Of a DNA stretch of 64,000 nucleotides, positions 1-7,517 are shown in pieces; positions within the stretch are counted from its first letter, which is position 1, and each line of letters opens with the position of its first letter. The stretch lies in the NCBI GenBank assembly GCA_035943995.1, contig DASZBS010000031.1:13502-77501 (forward strand). The letters run 5' to 3'. The stretch comes from Vulcanimicrobium sp035943995. Lineage in GTDB: Bacteria > Vulcanimicrobiota > Vulcanimicrobiia > Vulcanimicrobiales > Vulcanimicrobiaceae. The translations under genes were made by a program, and so were the position numbers. The notes under the pieces are model-generated. The model had not been told where the DNA came from. It was given only the letters and a program-made list of their open reading frames with translations, and did no database searches.

Positions 1-164
1 TTGAGGCGCTCGATGAGCGGGCGGCCGAGCAGCGCGGCGAGTGCGAACGCCGGGATGCCCGCGACGAGCAGCGCGATCGCCAGCACGCCCAGGCCGAACG
101 GCCAGTGCAGCAGCGTGTAGAGCGGCAGCACGTACCACGGGAAGTCGATGCCGATGTCGCTCAC
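1..164 (-). CDS. mraY: MraY N-terminus (partial, runs off the window)
   Basis: Only the first ~54 codons are present. The GTG start at 162-164 overlaps the TGA of the upstream CofE-like gene (GTGA). The translation begins S-D-I-G-I-D-F-P-W-Y, continues as a hydrophobic helix, and reaches LLGRPLIERL, which fits the first membrane helix and following cytoplasmic stretch of phospho-MurNAc-pentapeptide transferase (MraY), the enzyme making lipid I. Position directly after murF and a CofE-like gene in a dcw cluster supports this. The diagnostic downstream motifs are outside the window, so another polytopic membrane protein cannot be excluded. Confidence 0.55.
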   Translation of the reverse strand, partial: MSDIGIDFPWYVLPLYTLLHWPFGLGVLAIALLVAGIPAFALAALLGRPLIERL

Positions 165-856
165 GGCGTCACCAGCGGATGCGGGCCCGTGCCGCGCCAA
201 GCGAGCACGACGACCGGCGTCTGCTCGTCGCCGTTGCCGTGCGGGTTGCCGACCAGCGCGCGCTCGACCGCCTCGCGGTTCGCGTGCGGCGACGCGCCGA
301 GCGCCTTGGCTTTGCGCAGGTCGTTCGCGTCGACGATCGCGACGTGCACGCCCAGCGCGTCCGCGAGCTCCGCCGACACGCCGTCGGGGTCGGCCGGGCC
401 GAGCACGATCGCGCGCTCGTACGGCGCCAGCGTGCCGGTGTAACCGTCGATCGCGGCGATCTCTTCGCCGAGGATCTCGTAGAACGCGCCGCGCTTGCCG
501 CGCAGGCGGCCGAGCACGTGCGCGAGCGCGGCCCACAGCACGCGGCGCGGGCCGGCTTGGTCGATCACGAGCTGCAGCGACTCCGGCTGGCTCACCGTCG
601 CCATCGCGCCCGCGCGGCGCGACATCATCAGCGCGAGCCGCGACGGCCGGATGAACTCGGCGGGGATGAAGCGCGACTGCGCGATCGCGACCGCGGTCTC
701 CGCGATCACGACGACGTCGCCCGGGCGCGCGATCCCGCGCACCGCGTCGCCGACGACGGTCGCGAGGTCGTCGCCCGGCGCGATCAAGCGCGTGCGCACC
801 GGGATCGCGACGAGGCCTTCGGGCAGACCGCTCTCGCGGATCGCGAGCGGGATCAT
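161..856 (-). CDS. Coenzyme F420-0:L-glutamate ligase-like (CofE domain) protein
   Basis: About 231 residues, start ATG at 854-856 overlapping the murF stop (ATGA). The sequence resembles the F420 gamma-glutamyl ligase (CofE/FbiB N-terminal) fold: an early I-P-V-R-T-R-L-I-A-P-G-D-D-L segment, a P-G-D-V-V-V-I-A-E-T-A-V-A-I segment (residues ~45-58), and the R-R-A-G and G-x-L-A-P-Y-E-R-A-I-V-L-G-P-A-D-P-D-G stretches. CofE adds glutamate to coenzyme F420-0 with GTP. Here the gene is locked by stop/start overlaps between murF and mraY, so its real substrate may be an acid in peptidoglycan or cell-envelope metabolism rather than F420. No other F420 genes are visible. The family assignment is reasonably sure; the substrate is not known. 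Confidence 0.7.
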   Translation of the reverse strand: MIPLAIRESGLPEGLVAIPVRTRLIAPGDDLATVVGDAVRGIARPGDVVVIAETAVAIAQSRFIPAEFIRPSRLALMMSRRAGAMATVSQPESLQLVIDQAGPRRVLWAALAHVLGRLRGKRGAFYEILGEEIAAIDGYTGTLAPYERAIVLGPADPDGVSAELADALGVHVAIVDANDLRKAKALGASPHANREAVERALVGNPHGNGDEQTPVVVLAWRGTGPHPLVTP

Positions 857-2301
857 GACGCAAACACCTCCGCGCCCAGCGCTTCGGCGATCTGCTCCAT
901 CTTGTACTTGCGCGAGCCCTTGAGCAGGATCGCGTCGCCGCGCCGCACGTTGGCGCGCAGCCACGCGATCGCTTCGTCGTTGGAGTCGTAGCGCACGGCG
1001 GCGCCGCCCTTCGATGCGACGCCGCGCGCGGTGTCGGCGGCGAACGTGCCGCCCGCGAGCACGACGTCCGCGCGCGTCGCCGCGATCTCGCCGATTTTTT
1101 CGTGCATCGACGGGGCGTCGTCGCCCAGCTCCGCCATGCTGCCCAGCACCGCGATGCGCCGCTCCGCTTCTTCGCGGCCGAACGTGGCCAGCGTCGCGAG
1201 CGTGCCGGACAGCGAGGCGTTGTACGCGTCGAAAACCAGGCGCACGTCGTCGGCGAGCTCGACGATCTCGTAGCGGCCGTGCGGCAGCCTCACGCTCGCG
1301 ACCGCGGCGGCGAGCGCTTCGGGCGTCGCGCCGCACAAGAGCGCCGCGGCGAACGCGCCGGCGAGGTTGCGGCGGTTGTGGTCGCCGGGGAAGCCGATCG
1401 CGATGTGGTGCGTCTCGGTGGCACCGTCCTCCGCGATCGTCCACGCGGCGTCCGGTTCGATCACCACCGCGCGCTGGCCGTGCGGCGGGCGCTCCGCGTC
1501 GATCCCGTACCACGTGGGCGGCACGGCGAGCGATTCGGCGCGATCGCGCGACACCGCGTCGTCGAGGTTGAGCACCGCACGGCGCGCGCCCGACGGGACC
1601 GCCCACTTCGTTTCGGCGATCCGCTCTCGCGAGCCCATGATCTCGAGGTGCGCTTCGCCTGCGTTGGTCAGTACGCCGACGTCGGGACGTGCGGCGGCGA
1701 CGAGCACGTCGAGATCGCGGTACTTGCGTGCGCCCATCTCGACGATCGCGACGCGCTCGTCGCCGTCGTCGAGGCCGCACAGGAACTTCGCGACGCCGAC
1801 CTCGTTGTTCTCGTTCTCCGGCGTCGCGGTGACGGCGATACCCGCGCCGCGCAGCAGTGCGAGGAGGAACTGTTTGGTGGTGGTCTTGCCGGTGCTGCCC
1901 GTGACGGCGACGACCGGGCCGCGCACGCGCGCGCGCGCCAAACCGCCGAGGTGCAGGTACGCCTGCAAGGTGTCCGGCACGACGAGGACCGCGTGGCGCT
2001 TCGACCACGCTTCGACTTGCTCGGGGGGGCGGCAGGTGGCGCACCCTTCGACAGGCTCAGGGTGACATTGGGGTTGGTCAGGGTGACACGTACCTTGGTC
2101 GATGATTGCGCAGACTGCGCCGCGGGCGAAGGCTTGGTCGACGTAGTCGTGGCCGTCGAAGTTTTCGCCGCGTAATGCGAGGAACGTCGCGCCGCGCTCG
2201 ATCGCGCGCGTGTCCGTTTGGATCAGGAGCGACTCCGGCATGTGCTCGCCGAGCACGCGCGCGTGCGTCGCCTCGATCGCGTCGCGCGTCGGTAGTCTCA
2301 T
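853..2301 (-). CDS. murF: UDP-N-acetylmuramoyl-tripeptide--D-alanyl-D-alanine ligase
   Basis: 482 residues. MurF adds D-Ala-D-Ala to UDP-MurNAc-tripeptide in the cytoplasm, the last soluble step of peptidoglycan precursor synthesis. It shows the three-domain Mur ligase layout: N-terminal UDP-binding domain (residues ~1-110), central ATPase with P-loop T-G-S-T-G-K-T-T (134-141) and a later E-N-N-E segment, and a C-terminal domain with F-D-A-Y-N-A-S (MurF-typical). It overlaps murE by four bases and the CofE-like gene by four bases. Odd point: residues ~72-100 (C-H-P-D-Q through W-S-K) are an insertion in a loop of domain 1 encoded by a palindromic repeat, absent from ordinary MurF; the ORF stays open across it. 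Confidence 0.95.
   Translation of the reverse strand: MRLPTRDAIEATHARVLGEHMPESLLIQTDTRAIERGATFLALRGENFDGHDYVDQAFARGAVCAIIDQGTCHPDQPQCHPEPVEGCATCRPPEQVEAWSKRHAVLVVPDTLQAYLHLGGLARARVRGPVVAVTGSTGKTTTKQFLLALLRGAGIAVTATPENENNEVGVAKFLCGLDDGDERVAIVEMGARKYRDLDVLVAAARPDVGVLTNAGEAHLEIMGSRERIAETKWAVPSGARRAVLNLDDAVSRDRAESLAVPPTWYGIDAERPPHGQRAVVIEPDAAWTIAEDGATETHHIAIGFPGDHNRRNLAGAFAAALLCGATPEALAAAVASVRLPHGRYEIVELADDVRLVFDAYNASLSGTLATLATFGREEAERRIAVLGSMAELGDDAPSMHEKIGEIAATRADVVLAGGTFAADTARGVASKGGAAVRYDSNDEAIAWLRANVRRGDAILLKGSRKYKMEQIAEALGAEVFAS
2042..2064. repeat. Palindromic repeat inserted in murF
   Basis: The 23-bp unit reads CACCCT-TCGACAGGCTC-AGGGTG, with complementary ends CACCCT/AGGGTG. It is the widespread intergenic repeat often seen in high-GC genomes. 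Read on the minus strand inside murF it gives the peptide H-P-E-P-V-E-G. A second partial half-unit (GGTCAGGGTGACAC) follows at about 2076-2089. The same element, in the same orientation, lies in murE. Confidence 0.8.
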
Positions 2302-3791
2302 CGGCGGGCGCGTTTAGAGAACGCGATGCGGACTTCGTCGCGGTCGTCGAACGGGCGCGATTGGTCGCCGACGATCTGGTAGGTTTCGTGGCCCTTGCCT
2401 GCGACGACGACGGTGTCGCCCGCTTTCGCTTCGTCGATCGCGCGGCGGATCGCGTCGCGGCGGTCGAGCTCGATGTCGGTGCGGTCGTAGCCGTTCGCCA
2501 CCGAGCGCGCGATGGTCAGCGGGTCCTCGCTGCGCGGGTTGTCCGACGTTACGATCACGCGGTCGGCGATGCGCGCGGCGATCTCGCCCATCTGCGTGCG
2601 CTTGCCGGGATCGCGGTCGCCGCCGCAGCCGAACACGACGATCAGGTCGCCGCGCGTCGTCTCGCGCGCCGCGTTCAGCACGTTCTCCAGCGCGTCGGGC
2701 GTGTGCGCGTAGTCGACGATCGCGTCGATGCCGAACGCGCCGATGCGTTCCATGCGGCCGGGCACGGCATGCGTCGCGGCCAGGCCGCGCGCGATCGAAG
2801 CGTCGTCGATGCCGCGCAGCTTGCCGGCGGCGATCGCGGCGAGCGCGTTGCGCACGTTGAAGCGGCCGGGCAGGTTGATCGCGAACTGCTGCTCGCCGGC
2901 CCGGAACGTCGAGCCGTCACCTGCCAGGCGCAGGTCGGTCGCGCGCAAAGCACCCGGCTCGTCGGCGTCGATCGAGTACGGTGCGGTCGTGCCCGGCATC
3001 TCGATCAGCTCGCGCGCGAACTTCGCGCCGTACGGGTCGTCGACGTTGACCGCGTAATCGTGCGCGAGGTCGAATAGGCGCCGCTTCGCGGCGACGTAGC
3101 GGTCCATCGTGCCGTGAAAGTCGAGGTGGTCGCGCGTGACGTTCGTGAGCACCGCGACGTCGAAGGCGACGTGGTCGACGCGGTGCAGCGCGAGCGCGTG
3201 CGACGACACCTCCATCGCGACCGCCTTTGCGCCCGCGTCGCGCTGCGCGGCGAGCAGCGCGTGCAGCTCGAGCGCAAGCGGCGTCGTGTTCGACAGCGGC
3301 CACGTGTGCGCGCCGAACGAACCGCCCAGCGTGCCGATGATGCCGCACGGGATGCCGCCGGCTTCCAAGACGTCGCGCACGAGATGCGTCGTCGTCGTCT
3401 TCCCGTTGGTGCCCGTCACGCCGATCACGGTGAGATCGCGTGACGGGTGGTCGTAGAACGCGTCCGCGAGCGCGGAGGCCGCGATGCGCGTGTCCGGGAC
3501 GGTCACGACGGGGACATCCGTCGACGGTCTCGGGCTGAGTGGCGCACCCTTCGACAAGCTCAGGCTGACACCGATCGCGGATTCGTCGACGACGATCGCG
3601 GTGGCGCCGCGGGCGATCGCGTCGGCGATGAAGGCGTGGCCGTCCGTGCGTTCGCCGTGCAGCGCGATGAACAGCGTGCCCGGCTTTACCGCGCGCGAGT
3701 CCGTTGCGATCGCGTCGACCGACGGCGGGAGCGTGCCGGCGACGCGAGCGCCCGGTAGGGTCGCTACGAGGCGGGCGGTGTCTCGCATCAA
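2298..3791 (-). CDS. murE: UDP-N-acetylmuramoyl-L-alanyl-D-glutamate--2,6-diaminopimelate ligase
   Basis: 497 residues. Adds the third stem-peptide residue to UDP-MurNAc-Ala-Glu. The P-loop T-G-T-N-G-K-T-T lies at residues 126-133. The C-terminal motif D-N-P-R followed by S-E-D-P is the classic signature for meso-diaminopimelate rather than lysine. Domain order is N-terminal UDP-binding, ATPase, C-terminal ligase. The start (ATG, two in a row) overlaps the ftsI stop by four bases, and the stop overlaps murF, so translation is probably coupled. Residues ~74-87 (G-V-S-L-S-L-S-K-G-A-P-L-S-P) are a repeat-derived insertion in the loop of domain 1 equivalent to the insertion in MurF, but read in another frame. 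Confidence 0.96.
   Translation of the reverse strand: MMRDTARLVATLPGARVAGTLPPSVDAIATDSRAVKPGTLFIALHGERTDGHAFIADAIARGATAIVVDESAIGVSLSLSKGAPLSPRPSTDVPVVTVPDTRIAASALADAFYDHPSRDLTVIGVTGTNGKTTTTHLVRDVLEAGGIPCGIIGTLGGSFGAHTWPLSNTTPLALELHALLAAQRDAGAKAVAMEVSSHALALHRVDHVAFDVAVLTNVTRDHLDFHGTMDRYVAAKRRLFDLAHDYAVNVDDPYGAKFARELIEMPGTTAPYSIDADEPGALRATDLRLAGDGSTFRAGEQQFAINLPGRFNVRNALAAIAAGKLRGIDDASIARGLAATHAVPGRMERIGAFGIDAIVDYAHTPDALENVLNAARETTRGDLIVVFGCGGDRDPGKRTQMGEIAARIADRVIVTSDNPRSEDPLTIARSVANGYDRTDIELDRRDAIRRAIDEAKAGDTVVVAGKGHETYQIVGDQSRPFDDRDEVRIAFSKRARR
3545..3570. repeat. Palindromic repeat inserted in murE
   Basis: Reads CACCCTTCGACAAGCTCAGG then CTGACA. It differs at two positions from the murF copy (G to A in the centre, G to C in the right arm). 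On the minus strand it encodes S-L-S-L-S-K-G, whereas the murF copy encodes H-P-E-P-V-E-G; the two insertions therefore sit in different reading frames relative to the repeat. Confidence 0.8.
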
Positions 3792-5569
3792 TGCGTTCCG
3801 TTCGCGCCCGGCGCTTCGCGGACCAAGCGCGGCTTCCGCACGGGGTGCGGGGCGAAGGACGGCATGTCACCGGCGTGCAGCATCGCGGCGCGGGCAAGGT
3901 CGGCGAACACGGGGGCTGCGACCTGCGAGCCGTAGATCGAACCGTGGGGGCGTTCGACCTTCACGAGGATCACGTAGCGCGGGTGCTCGGCGGGGATCAT
4001 GCCGATGAACGACGCGACGTATGCACCCGACAGGTACGCGCCGTTTTCGACCACTTGCGCGGTGCCCGTTTTGCCGGCCGTCGTGTAGCCCGGCACGCGG
4101 GCGGTCGGATTTCCCGTGCCGCGCAGGACGACGGAGCGCAAGAACTTGCGCAGCGTTGCGGCCGTCTTCTGCGACATCACGCGACGTTCGGTCTCGCGGC
4201 CGTAGCGGTAGACGAGCGCGCCGTCCGCGTCTTCGATGGCCGACATGATGCGCGGGCGCAGCAGCAAGCCGCCGTTGGCGATCGCGGCGTACGCGCGCAC
4301 CATCGCGAGCGGCGTGGTCGAGATGCTGTGCCCGAACGCGATCGTCGCGAGCGACGAGCCGCTCCACTCCGACGGTTTGAGCACGATGCCGGGATTCTCG
4401 CCCGGCAGCTCGACCTGCGTCGGTTCGCCGAATCCGTACGCGCGGATAACGCGGTCCATCCACCTGCCGCCCGTGGCGAGGCCGACCTCCGCGGCGCCAA
4501 CGTTGTGCGAGTACGCGATGATCTCTTCGAGCGACTCGCTACCCATGCTCGACGCCATCATGCCGTCCTCGGCGTTGTGGATCGTGCGGCCGCCGACGAC
4601 GAGCGCGTCGCGCGCGGGGAAGCGCGACGCCGTCGTGAACTTCCCGCTCTCCAGCGCTGCCGTCGCGGTGATCAGCTTGAACGTCGAGCCCGGTTCGTAC
4701 GCGTCGGAGATCGCGCGATCGCGCCACGCGTCGGACGAGTACGCAAAGAAGCGTGCGGGCTCGTAGTCCGGCATGTTGGCTACCGCCAGCAGCTCGCCGG
4801 TCCACGGGTCCATCACGATCGTCGTGCCGCTGCGCGCGTGCCACTTCTTCACCGCCGCGCGCAGCAGCCGTTCGCTCTCGAACTGCAAGTACGGATCGAG
4901 CGTCGTCACGATCGTCTTGCCCGGGACCGCGCGGTCGACGACGTGCGTGCTGCCCAGCGGCATCTCGTGGCCGTACAGGTCCGCTTCGATCTGCACTTTG
5001 CCGGGCTTGCCGCGCAGCAGGCCGTCGAGCGAATATTCGAGGCCGCCGAGGCCGTTCTCGTCGGTGCCGGTGTAGCCGATAACCGTCGACGCGAGCCGGC
5101 CCGACGCGACGAAACGCACGCCGGTCTCCTCGCCCTTCGTATCGATACCGGCGAAGTTCAGCGCGCGCACGCGCTCGGCGACGTCGTGCGGCACCTTGCG
5201 CGCGAGCCAGCGGAACTGCGAGCGGTCCCGCAGCGCCGCTTCGAGATCCGGCGCCGGCTTGCGCAGCAGCGGTGCCAGCTTGAGCGCGACGCGATGCGGC
5301 TCGGTGACGTCCGCCGGCACCGCGAAGATCGACTCCGACGGCAGCGAGCGCACGAGCACGCCGCCATCGCGGTCGAGGATCGCGCCGCGCTTGGCGAACG
5401 ACTCTAACGTGAGGTGGTGCTGCGCGAGCGCCGTGCGCGCGAGCCACGGCCCTTGGCGAATCTGCACGTCGCCGAGCTTGACCGCCAGCAGGGTCGCGAG
5501 CACGACGACCGCGGCGAGCGAGACCTTCGCCCGAAACGGTGCGACGCGCGCGAATGCACGCGCCGCCAT
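3788..5569 (-). CDS. ftsI: Division-specific peptidoglycan transpeptidase (class B PBP)
   Basis: 593 residues. Class B penicillin-binding protein that cross-links septal peptidoglycan on the outer face of the inner membrane. One N-terminal membrane helix (about residues 15-33), then a dimerisation/pedestal domain with the R-G-x-I-x-D-R-x-G-x-x-L motif (61-72), then the transpeptidase domain with S295-T-F-K298, S354-H-N356 and K500-T-G502, all intact. Length and domain order fit FtsI/PBP3. Lies between ftsL and murE in the usual dcw order, overlapping the next gene. No PASTA domains are seen. Confidence 0.93.
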   Translation of the reverse strand: MAARAFARVAPFRAKVSLAAVVVLATLLAVKLGDVQIRQGPWLARTALAQHHLTLESFAKRGAILDRDGGVLVRSLPSESIFAVPADVTEPHRVALKLAPLLRKPAPDLEAALRDRSQFRWLARKVPHDVAERVRALNFAGIDTKGEETGVRFVASGRLASTVIGYTGTDENGLGGLEYSLDGLLRGKPGKVQIEADLYGHEMPLGSTHVVDRAVPGKTIVTTLDPYLQFESERLLRAAVKKWHARSGTTIVMDPWTGELLAVANMPDYEPARFFAYSSDAWRDRAISDAYEPGSTFKLITATAALESGKFTTASRFPARDALVVGGRTIHNAEDGMMASSMGSESLEEIIAYSHNVGAAEVGLATGGRWMDRVIRAYGFGEPTQVELPGENPGIVLKPSEWSGSSLATIAFGHSISTTPLAMVRAYAAIANGGLLLRPRIMSAIEDADGALVYRYGRETERRVMSQKTAATLRKFLRSVVLRGTGNPTARVPGYTTAGKTGTAQVVENGAYLSGAYVASFIGMIPAEHPRYVILVKVERPHGSIYGSQVAAPVFADLARAAMLHAGDMPSFAPHPVRKPRLVREAPGANGTH

Positions 5570-5988
5570 TACTTCGAGCTAAACCACGCGAACAGCGCGA
5601 ACCCCGTGGGGCGCGGCTGGGGCTTGGGGTCGGGGACGCGCACGACCGCGTACACGTGCGGGTCGTGCAGCTTGAGCTTGGCGGCGAGCGCCGCGAGGCG
5701 GTCGGGTGACTGCAGACGCGCGATGCGCTCGTCGAGCCGCTGCGTGTCTTCCAGCAGCGCGACGCGCTCGTGGTCGCTGCGCACCAGCGCGTAGTTGAGC
5801 GACGTCAAGCGCGCGGTGAGCGTGACGTAGCCCAGCAGCGGGATCAGCGCGATGACGGTGAGCGTGAGCATGGCGAAGACGGGCGCGCGCATGCGGCGGC
5901 GCGTGCGGCGGACGCGACGCTGCGTCGCGGCGCGCACGTACACGACGCGGCGCGGTTCGGGCATGGGGGCGCGCTGGGCGGCGTTCAT
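5569..5988 (-). CDS. ftsL: FtsL-like cell division protein
   Basis: 139 residues. Assigned mainly by topology and position. A strongly basic cytoplasmic N-terminus (many Arg, residues ~10-32), one membrane helix (~33-55), then a periplasmic coiled-coil-like stretch (~60-100) rich in Leu/Arg/Glu, ending in a Pro-rich tail. FtsL is a bitopic divisome protein that pairs with FtsB and links to FtsQ and FtsI. Sequence similarity in this family is normally very low, so the location between rsmH and ftsI is the main argument. It overlaps rsmH by four bases. Confidence 0.7.
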   Translation of the reverse strand: MNAAQRAPMPEPRRVVYVRAATQRRVRRTRRRMRAPVFAMLTLTVIALIPLLGYVTLTARLTSLNYALVRSDHERVALLEDTQRLDERIARLQSPDRLAALAAKLKLHDPHVYAVVRVPDPKPQPRPTGFALFAWFSSK

Positions 5989-6887
5989 TCGTCGTTCCCT
6001 CCGTGGAGATCGGGCTGCGTGACGTCGACGCGCTCGGCGACGCGGAGCTTCGCGCTGCGCGCGCGCGGGTTGGCGGCGAGCTCGTCGTCGTTCGCGACGA
6101 GCGGTTTGCGGGTGAGGACGCGAACGCGCGGGTCGTCGCGGAACGTGTGCTTCACGATGCGGTCCTCGAGCGAGTGAAAGCTGATCGCCGCGACGCGGCC
6201 GCCGACCGCGGTGCGCGTGAGCGCGGCGTGAAGCCCGGCTTCGAGCGCGCCGAGCTCGTCGTTGACGGCGATGCGCAGCGCTTGGAACGTGCGCGTTGCG
6301 GGATGGATCTTTGCGTGCGCCGGCGCGCGCACGGCGCGCGCGACGACGTTCGCGAGGTCGGCGGTGTCGCGCACCGGCGTGCCCGCGTCGCGCAGCGCGA
6401 CGATCGAGCGCGCGATGCGGCGCGACTTGCGCTCCTCGCCGAACTGATAGATCGTGTCGGCGATCGTCTTCTCGTCGCGCGTCGCCAGGAAATCGGCCGC
6501 GCTCTCGCCGGCCGTCGGATCGAGCCGCATATCGAGCGGCGCCGCCGCGCGGAACGAGAAGCCGCGCTCGCCTTCATCGAATTGCATCGAGCTCACCCCC
6601 AAGTCGAACAGCACGCCGTCCACGTGCGCGATCGCCAGCGCGTCGAGGTGCGGCGCCAGCTCGCGGAAGTTCGCGTGCACCAAGCGCAAGCGCGGGTCGG
6701 CGATCGCATGCGCGCCCGCCGCGGGGTCCGCGTCGAACGCGATCAGCCGGCCCGCCGCACCGAGCTCCGCGAGGATCAGCGCCGAGTGCCCGCCCGCGCC
6801 GAACGTCGCGTCGATGTAGACGCCGTCCGGGCGGATCGCCAGCGCGTCCACCGCCTGCCGCGCCAGCACCGGGATGTGCGCGGGCAA
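5985..6887 (-). CDS. rsmH: 16S rRNA (cytosine1402-N4)-methyltransferase
   Basis: 300 residues, normal for RsmH (MraW). It N4-methylates C1402 in the ribosomal P site using S-adenosylmethionine. The N-terminus H-I-P-V-L and the SAM loop D-A-T-F-G-A-G-G-H-S (about residues 26-35) are typical, as are the F-D-L-G-V-S-S-M-Q-F-D segment and the late S-F-H-S-L-E-D-R-I-V-K motif. Starts with ATG directly after the mraZ stop. Confidence 0.95.
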   Translation of the reverse strand: MPAHIPVLARQAVDALAIRPDGVYIDATFGAGGHSALILAELGAAGRLIAFDADPAAGAHAIADPRLRLVHANFRELAPHLDALAIAHVDGVLFDLGVSSMQFDEGERGFSFRAAAPLDMRLDPTAGESAADFLATRDEKTIADTIYQFGEERKSRRIARSIVALRDAGTPVRDTADLANVVARAVRAPAHAKIHPATRTFQALRIAVNDELGALEAGLHAALTRTAVGGRVAAISFHSLEDRIVKHTFRDDPRVRVLTRKPLVANDDELAANPRARSAKLRVAERVDVTQPDLHGGNDE

Positions 6888-7325
6888 TCAAAACAGCCCC
6901 AGCTCCGACGCGAAGTCGGGAAGGTCGCCGCGGTCGCGGACGTGCTCGTCGTAGCGGGCCTTCGACCAGACCTCGACCCGGGTCAGCGAACCGATCGAGA
7001 CCACGTCCTTCTCGATGCCGGCGTACTCGCGCAGCGCGGCCGGGATCACGAGCCGGCCTTGGGCGTCGGTGCTCAGCTCCTCGGTGTGGGCGAACAGGCG
7101 CCGGACGTAGGCCCGGAACCGGAGGTCCTTGGTGGGCGCGGCCTCGATGCGGGCGCAGACGTCGCCCCAGGCGGCGGCCGGGTAGAGCGCGAGGCACGGG
7201 TCCGGGAGGGCGATGGTCAGGAAGATGCCTGCGCCGAGCCGCTCGCGAAAGCGAGCGGGCACGACGAGACGGCCCTTGTCGTCAAGGCTGTGGTCCACCG
7301 AACCCGTGAACAGCGGACGGTCCAT
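6888..7325 (-). CDS. mraZ: MraZ transcriptional regulator of the dcw cluster
   Basis: 145 residues with two AbrB-like (SpoVT/MraZ) domains, each carrying the D-x-K-G-R-L-V-V-P and D-A-Q-G-R-L-V-I-P loops. MraZ binds direct repeats upstream of its own operon and represses it. I chose ATG 7323-7325 because GGAGG lies five bases before it and the product then begins M-D-R-P-L-F-T-G-S, the usual MraZ start; an upstream in-frame GTG at 7367 would lie inside the operator repeats. Head of the dcw operon. Confidence 0.93.
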   Translation of the reverse strand: MDRPLFTGSVDHSLDDKGRLVVPARFRERLGAGIFLTIALPDPCLALYPAAAWGDVCARIEAAPTKDLRFRAYVRRLFAHTEELSTDAQGRLVIPAALREYAGIEKDVVSIGSLTRVEVWSKARYDEHVRDRGDLPDFASELGLF

Positions 7326-7333
7326 TAGAACCT

Positions 7334-7377
7334 CCACCGGTCTCCACTTCGTTCCACTGTGGACCACTATAGCCCAC
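7334..7377 (-). promoter_or_regulatory. Presumed MraZ operator: five GTGG boxes at 10-bp spacing
   Basis: On the coding (minus) strand GTGG occurs five times with an exact 10-bp period; the plus-strand CCAC boxes begin at 7334, 7344, 7354, 7364 and 7374. The last box is also part of the GTGGAGG that contains the ribosome binding site. MraZ octamers are known to bind GTGG/TGGG-type direct repeats with 10-bp spacing upstream of mraZ. Three or four boxes are usual; five is long. Confidence 0.85.
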
Positions 7378-7517
7378 TAGCACCCCGGCGGCAAGAAAAA
7401 ATTGCTCGCCGCCGCTCTGGCGATTGCCGCCCGTGAGCCGACATCGAGGCGCCGGCTGCCTTGCTCGGTCGTCTCTAAGGCGGGTGGCCGCCGTCCGCCC
7501 GCTCGCTCTGAGCGCTC

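Noticed and set aside
161..2044. Long minus-strand ORF of 627 codons across murF and the CofE-like gene
   Set aside because: Its upstream part is an Arg-rich out-of-frame shadow of murF; only the portion from 856 down is a real gene.
7391..7425. Inverted repeat CGGCGGC/GCCGCCG with T-run in the loop before mraZ, as a terminator
   Set aside because: The T-run lies inside the loop, not after the stem, so it does not fit an intrinsic terminator in either direction.
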